Assembly: GCA_028277185.1 (NCBI GenBank)
Contig: JANQGQ010000012.1
Span: forward strand, 62,001-126,000
Source: Woeseiaceae bacterium
GTDB lineage: Bacteria > Pseudomonadota > Gammaproteobacteria > Steroidobacterales > Woeseiaceae
Direction of reading: 5' to 3'
Length of the DNA stretch: 64,000 nt
The translations under genes were made by a program, and so were the position numbers. This document shows positions 59,772 to 64,000 of this stretch, one piece after another. Below the pieces are notes generated by a model. The model searched no databases, was not told the origin of the DNA, and was given only the letters and a program-made list of their open reading frames with translations. Position 1 is the stretch's first letter; each line of letters opens with the position of its first letter.

Positions 59772-59960
59772 ATGAAAGTGCGAGAAGTATTGAGAGCGCT
59801 GTATGATGACGGTTGGATCGAAGTGGCACGTCGCGGTAGTCATCGTCAACTGAAACACCCGTTGAGGAAGGGGCGCGTCACCGTCCCCGGCAAGCCATCA
59901 GATGACTTGGCACCGGGGACGCTCAACAGTATTCTGAAGCAGGCTGGACTCAAGGAGTGA
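59772..59960 (+). CDS. hicA: HicA toxin
   Basis: 62 residues from the ATG at 59772. The dsRBD-like HicA fold is evident: KVREVLRALYDDGWIEVARRGSHRQLKHP with the catalytic His of RRGSHRQ, then RVTVPGKPSDDLAPGTLNSILKQAGL. HicA is a small mRNA interferase. HicB follows after 7 nt. Confidence 0.94.
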   Translation: MKVREVLRALYDDGWIEVARRGSHRQLKHPLRKGRVTVPGKPSDDLAPGTLNSILKQAGLKE

Positions 59961-59967
59961 CCTTGAC

Positions 59968-60180
59968 ATGCGCTATGCGGTGGTGATCGAAGCGGCAGGC
60001 AACAACTACTCGGCATATGTGCCTGACTTGCCGGGGTGTATTGCGACGGGTGCAAGCCTGGAAGAGACGGAGGAGTCGATCAGGCAGGCTATCGGGCTTC
60101 ACCTCGAAGGACTGCGCGCCGACAATCTGCCGATCCCCGCCGCGTCCAGTCATGTCGACTATGTCGAGGTCGCTGCCTGA
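59968..60180 (+). CDS. hicB: HicB antitoxin, short form
   Basis: 70 residues: the partial RNase H fold with MRYAVVIEAAGNNYSAYVPDLPGCIATGASLEE-type layout (strand AVVIEA, YSAYVPDLPGCIATG) and the helix EETEESIRQAIGLHLEGL. The C-terminal DNA-binding domain that many HicB proteins carry is absent, so autoregulation, if any, would need another protein. It forms an intact module with hicA. Confidence 0.94.
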   Translation: MRYAVVIEAAGNNYSAYVPDLPGCIATGASLEETEESIRQAIGLHLEGLRADNLPIPAASSHVDYVEVAA

Positions 60181-60202
60181 CGAACAGCAGCTCTCCGCTC
60201 TG

Positions 60203-60643
60203 CTAGCGGAGCCATCCCTTACCTTTCGCGCGCCGTGCGTACCAGAGAAACAGCACCGCAAGCACCAGCACCATTCCCTGAATGACGACGACCTGATTGC
60301 CGAAGACCTCGACGGACGTGCTCATGCCGAAGATGTAGACGTCCTGCGCGACGATTGCCGCAAGCGAGATCGCGAACAGCGGAACGGCCCATCCCAGTCG
60401 CAGCAACAGCAGCACGCTGGCAGCGACGCCCGCGTTCGTTGCGATCGCCGTCATCGACGTCACCCAGACCGGTGTCGCGTCGATCAATGCGATCTGCTCC
60501 GGTGAGTAAGCGCTTGCAAGCGCTTCCGGTGTCGCCGAGACCTGCATGACGTAGACCATCAGACCGAAGAGGTTCCAAAGCAGCGCGGCGCCGCCGACGA
60601 TCCAATAGCTGGTTCCGGGTTTGGCATCGAGCGTGTCGACCAT
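60203..60643 (-). CDS. Small four-helix membrane protein
   Basis: 146 residues with four membrane segments: YWIVGGAALLWNLFGLMVYVMQV, WVTSMTAIATNAGVAASVLLLL, WAVPLFAISLAAIVAQDVYIFG and VVVIQGMVLVLAVLFLWYARR. An acidic loop with YSPEQIALIDATPVW separates the first two. I know it as a recurring hypothetical in gammaproteobacteria but can assign no function. It ends in basic residues (RRAKGKGW). Confidence 0.75.
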   Translation of the reverse strand: MVDTLDAKPGTSYWIVGGAALLWNLFGLMVYVMQVSATPEALASAYSPEQIALIDATPVWVTSMTAIATNAGVAASVLLLLRLGWAVPLFAISLAAIVAQDVYIFGMSTSVEVFGNQVVVIQGMVLVLAVLFLWYARRAKGKGWLR

Positions 60644-60789
60644 CGGGATATCCGTTACCGTCCTGCCTGCCTGATCTTCGCGCCCGCGTATGGTGAATGC
60701 AAGGCGCGGCTGGATTCGTAAGCCCGCGAACTGGTAGTGTCGCGTCCTCCGGCGCGGCCGGCATTACAAAACCCAGGACAGGAGCCTCG

Positions 60790-63483
60790 ATGCGCCTTTG
60801 CCTCTTTCTGGCGTCGCTGACCCTCGCGTCCGCTCAGCCCGCCGATATCGACTTCTGGCCCGGCGCCCGCTACGACGCTTCCATACCGACCGTAGTTGAC
60901 GTTCTCGGCTACGAATTCGGCGACCGGATCACCAACCACGGCGACGCGCAGCGCTACTTCGAAGCGCTGGCCGCTGCGGCGCCCGACCGGCTCAGAATCG
61001 TGCCCTACGCGACGAGCTGGCAAGGGCGCGAGCTCTACTACGTCATCGTGACCTCGGCCGCCAATATGGCGCGCGTCGACGAGATCAAGGACGGCATGCA
61101 GGCCTTGCGCGATCCGCGGCGGACCGACCGCGAGACCGCGAACCGGATCATCGCTTCGCAGCCGCCTGTGACGTGGCTGTCCTATAGCGTGCACGGCAAC
61201 GAAATCTCCCCGACCGATGCCGCGATGCTCACGGCCTATCATTTGCTGGCGGCCACGAACGACGAGCGGGTGCCGGACATCATGGGCGATACGGTCGTTA
61301 TCATCGATCCGCTCCAGAACCCCGATGGCCGCGAGCGCTTCATATTGCGCTACGAGATGACGAGAGGGCTCCTTCCCGATCCGGATCGCCTGTCCGCCGA
61401 ACACAACGAACCCTGGCCCAGCGGGCGCACGAACCACTACCTGTTCGACATGAACCGCGACTGGTTCATGCAGACTCAGCCCGAGACCCGCGGCCGCGTA
61501 GCCGCTATTCAGGAGTGGTATCCCGTGGCCTTCGTGGACGCACACGAGATGGGCTCCGACTGGACCTACTTCTTCGCGCCGGAAGCCATTCCTTACAATC
61601 CGCATCTCGCCGCCGAACAGCGCGCGAATCTCGAGCTGTTCGGCCGAACGAATGCGCGCTGGTTCGATCGTTTCGGCATCGACTACTTCACGCGCGAGGT
61701 CTTCGACGCGTTCTATCCCGGCTACGGCGCGAGCTGGCCGTCGTACTTCGGCAGCGTCGCGATGACCTATGAGCAGGGATCGGCGCGCGGGCTCGTCGTG
61801 CGCCGTTACGACGGCAGCGAACTCAGCTACCGGGAGACGATCCGCAATCAGTTCGTGACCTCGCTGGCGACGGCGGAAACCGTGGCCAGCAACCGCGAGC
61901 AGCTGCTGCGCGACTTCTACGCGTATCAGGTCAGCGCGATCGAGGAAGGCCGGCGCGAACGTCCGGGCGCGTACATCATCCCGGCGCAGTCCGATCAGGC
62001 GGGCGCCGACAAGCTTGCCGGGCTGCTGGTGCGCCAGGGCGCCGAAGTGCAGACGACGAGGGGTGGATTTCGGGCCTGCGGCGAAGACTACGGTCCGGGC
62101 AGTTACGCGATAGACCTCGCGCAGCCGGCGAAGCGCCTGCTGCGGACGCTGCTCGACCCGGACGTGCCGATGGACGCCGGCTTTCTCGCGGAGCAGGAGC
62201 GCAAGCGCGCCAAAGCCCTGCCGGACGAAATCTATGACGTTACCGCGTGGTCGCTGCCGCTGATGATGAACGTGACCGTCGCCACTTGCGACCGGATGCC
62301 GACGGGCAGTCTCGTTCCCGCAGGGCCGGAGCTGGTTCAGCCGGGCGAGCTCGGCGGTCCGGCCGGCGCGGTGGCGTACCTGGTCCGCTGGGGCGATGCG
62401 TCGGCGGTGCGCCTCCTGGCGCACGCGCATCGCCGCGGCCTGACCGTCAAGAGCAGCGATCTGCCCTTCGGCCAGGGGACGGTCTCCTGGCCGGGCGGTA
62501 CGCTGATTTTCGATGCGGCCGACAATCCGCCCGAACTCAGAACGATTCTCGCCGAGCTGGCGGCGACGACCGGCGCCGACATCGTGGCCGTCGACGACAG
62601 CTGGGTGACCGAAGGTCCCAGCTTCGGCAGCTATCGAGTTGTCCGCATGAACGCCCCGCGCGTGGCGATTGCCTGGGACGAGCCCACGAATCAGTACAGC
62701 GCCGGCAACACGCGTTTCGTCATCGAACGGCAGTTCGACTATCCGGTCACCGCAATCCGCAGCCGGCGGCTGGTCGACGCGGATCTGCGGCGCTACGACG
62801 TGCTGATCCTGCCCGAGACGCGGGACGGCTACAGGAGCGTGCTCGGCGAGGATGCCGCCGACAATCTGCGTCGATGGGTCGATCGCGGCGGTGTCCTGAT
62901 TGCGCTCGGCAATGCCACGAGCTATCTCGCCGATCCGGCCGTCGACCTCGTGAGCATTCGCCGCGAGGACCGCGTGGTCGACGCCGCCGTTACGGAGTCG
63001 GCGTCCGAAGAAGCGGACGGCGACGACGAAGACGAACAGAAAGCGACCGTCGAGGGAAGCTACCTGACCAGCATCGAGGAGTTGGAGGTGCTGACGACAC
63101 CGCTCGAGGCGAGTCCGGATACGCTGGGCGGCGTGCTGCTCAAGGCTATAGTCGACGAAGATCACTGGCTCGGCGCGGGCGTGAGCAAGCGCGTCAACGT
63201 ACTGGCGCGCGGCGCGGACATCTACACGCCTGTGCGTCTGGACAAGGGCGTCAACGTGGCCCGCTTCGACGGACCCGACGACGTTCTCGCGAGCGGCTAC
63301 ATGTGGGAGGAGAACCGGAAGCAGTATGCGTTCAAGCCGTTCGCGGTCGCCCAACCGCAGGGCGACGGTTTCGTCGTGGCGTTTACGGAGGACCCGAACG
63401 TCCGGGCTTACCTCGATGGACTCAACGTGATTTTCATGAACGCCGTGTTTCGCGGTCCCGCGCACGCACGGCCGGAACGCTAG
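60790..63483 (+). CDS. Secreted M14-family zinc metallopeptidase
   Basis: 897 residues from the ATG at 60790 with AGGAG 5 nt upstream. A signal peptide (LCLFLASLTLASAQ) precedes the carboxypeptidase-like domain: WLSYSVHGNEISPTDAAML with zinc ligands His135 and Glu138, then DAHEMGSDWTYFF with the third His, and FGSVAMTYEQGSARG with the likely catalytic Glu. The C-terminal third has RYDVLILPETRDGYRSVLG and WVDRGGVLIALGNATSYLA, recalling a glutamine-amidotransferase-like fold that is common in this long M14 type. An acidic patch (EEADGDDEDE) is an insertion. Likely peptide or cell-wall-peptide degradation outside the cytoplasm. Confidence 0.93.
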   Translation: MRLCLFLASLTLASAQPADIDFWPGARYDASIPTVVDVLGYEFGDRITNHGDAQRYFEALAAAAPDRLRIVPYATSWQGRELYYVIVTSAANMARVDEIKDGMQALRDPRRTDRETANRIIASQPPVTWLSYSVHGNEISPTDAAMLTAYHLLAATNDERVPDIMGDTVVIIDPLQNPDGRERFILRYEMTRGLLPDPDRLSAEHNEPWPSGRTNHYLFDMNRDWFMQTQPETRGRVAAIQEWYPVAFVDAHEMGSDWTYFFAPEAIPYNPHLAAEQRANLELFGRTNARWFDRFGIDYFTREVFDAFYPGYGASWPSYFGSVAMTYEQGSARGLVVRRYDGSELSYRETIRNQFVTSLATAETVASNREQLLRDFYAYQVSAIEEGRRERPGAYIIPAQSDQAGADKLAGLLVRQGAEVQTTRGGFRACGEDYGPGSYAIDLAQPAKRLLRTLLDPDVPMDAGFLAEQERKRAKALPDEIYDVTAWSLPLMMNVTVATCDRMPTGSLVPAGPELVQPGELGGPAGAVAYLVRWGDASAVRLLAHAHRRGLTVKSSDLPFGQGTVSWPGGTLIFDAADNPPELRTILAELAATTGADIVAVDDSWVTEGPSFGSYRVVRMNAPRVAIAWDEPTNQYSAGNTRFVIERQFDYPVTAIRSRRLVDADLRRYDVLILPETRDGYRSVLGEDAADNLRRWVDRGGVLIALGNATSYLADPAVDLVSIRREDRVVDAAVTESASEEADGDDEDEQKATVEGSYLTSIEELEVLTTPLEASPDTLGGVLLKAIVDEDHWLGAGVSKRVNVLARGADIYTPVRLDKGVNVARFDGPDDVLASGYMWEENRKQYAFKPFAVAQPQGDGFVVAFTEDPNVRAYLDGLNVIFMNAVFRGPAHARPER

Positions 63484-63496
63484 CGTCGGCGACGCA

Positions 63497-64000
63497 TCAG
63501 GCGTCTCCGGGCGGCGCCTGCCAGTCGCGCCGCAGCAGCGCATATAGCTCGAGGTCTTCGTAGCGTTCCCACTTCAGCACGGCCTCGCGCGCCGTGCCCT
63601 CGTGCACGAGCCCGATCTTGCGCATGACGGCACCGGAGGCCGGATTGCGCGTCAGATGCGACGAGTGGATACGGTTGAGTCCCAGCGCCTCGAAGCCCCA
63701 GGCCACGAGGCGCTCGCTGGCCTCGGTCGCATAACCCCGGTTCCAGTAGGGCTTGCCGATCCAGTAGCCGAGGACCGCCGCGTTAGCCGCCTTATCGATG
63801 CCGAGCGAAACCGTGCCCAGCAACTCGTCGGAGTCCCTGTTCAGGATGGCGAAGGTCGCGCGCGCGCCCGCCGCAAACTGCGCGTGCGTCTGCCCTATCC
63901 ACGCCTCCGCCATGCCGTCCTCGTAGGGATGCGGGATGTTCAGCGTGGTATCCGCGATCGCGCGGTCGCCGGCAAGGCGCTGGACGGCCGCGGCGTCGGC
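63497..64000 (-). CDS. GNAT family acetyltransferase (cut by window edge)
   Basis: The frame is open to the window end, giving 167 residues without its start. RimJ-type GNAT features: FAILNRDSDELLGTVSLGI, YWIGKPYWNRGYATEASERLVAWGFEALGLNRIHSSHLTRNPASGAVMRKIGLVHEGTAR layout, with the acetyl-CoA loop around W-N-R-G-Y-A-T. The C-terminus ends YALLRRDW. Such proteins acetylate N-termini or small amines; target unknown. Confidence 0.9.
   Translation of the reverse strand, partial: ADAAAVQRLAGDRAIADTTLNIPHPYEDGMAEAWIGQTHAQFAAGARATFAILNRDSDELLGTVSLGIDKAANAAVLGYWIGKPYWNRGYATEASERLVAWGFEALGLNRIHSSHLTRNPASGAVMRKIGLVHEGTAREAVLKWERYEDLELYALLRRDWQAPPGDA

Noticed and set aside
60655..63543. 962-codon open frame opposite the M14 peptidase
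   Set aside because: Antisense shadow of the same kind; no signal peptide or domain pattern.

Overview
The window is GC-rich, densely coded DNA that looks like the chromosome of an aerobic or facultative gammaproteobacterium. The housekeeping order def-fmt-rsmB-DUF4390-NtrY/NtrX-like on one strand, facing LysM protein-dprA-smg-topA-hemF on the other, is typical of deep gammaproteobacterial lineages (Chromatiales, Woeseiales and relatives). Oxygen-dependent HemF, ferrochelatase and PntAB support an aerobic-capable cell. I cannot place it to genus. No rRNA, tRNA, CRISPR array, insertion sequence or prophage was seen.

Layout. 1-3.8 kb: start of glutamate synthase (gltB, cut by the left edge), two small lipoproteins and a DUF924 protein. 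3.9-15.1 kb: one long co-directional cluster, rnfB - giant pyruvate:ferredoxin oxidoreductase (PFOR) - rnfC-D-G-E-A - small Cys-rich membrane protein - ferredoxin-NADP reductase (FNR). 15.1-20.1 kb: accessory stretch with a SatD/DUF3307 pair that has its own palindromic operator, an orphan membrane protein preceded by a probably frameshifted small ORF, a YfcC transporter and a decayed toxin-antitoxin pair. 20.3-30.2 kb: MATE pump, thiolase, hemH, VOC proteins, fructosamine kinase family, flap endonuclease, secreted amidohydrolase, TerB-like and HNH proteins. 30.4-35.2 kb: pntAB and a sigma/anti-sigma/DUF3106 operon. 35.3-41.2 kb: priA, argS, SPOR protein, CapA lipoprotein. 41.2-58.9 kb: the housekeeping blocks above, then a large secreted subtilisin-like protease. 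58.9-60.2 kb: two intact type II toxin-antitoxin modules side by side. 60.2-64 kb: membrane protein, secreted M14 metallopeptidase and a GNAT acetyltransferase cut by the right edge.

How genes work together. The PFOR-Rnf-FNR block reads as a self-contained ferredoxin economy: PFOR oxidises a 2-oxoacid and reduces ferredoxin, Rnf couples ferredoxin and NAD(H) to an ion gradient, and FNR links the pool to NADP(H). PntAB 16 kb away adds a second NAD/NADP coupling step. The best candidates for under-described biology are this block with its oddly built PFOR, and the SatD/DUF3307 pair. SatD looks by eye like a class III nucleotide-cyclase fold joined to a helix-turn-helix, encoded in a 4-nt overlap with a multi-pass membrane protein. 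Both interpretations are inference from sequence reading, not from searches.
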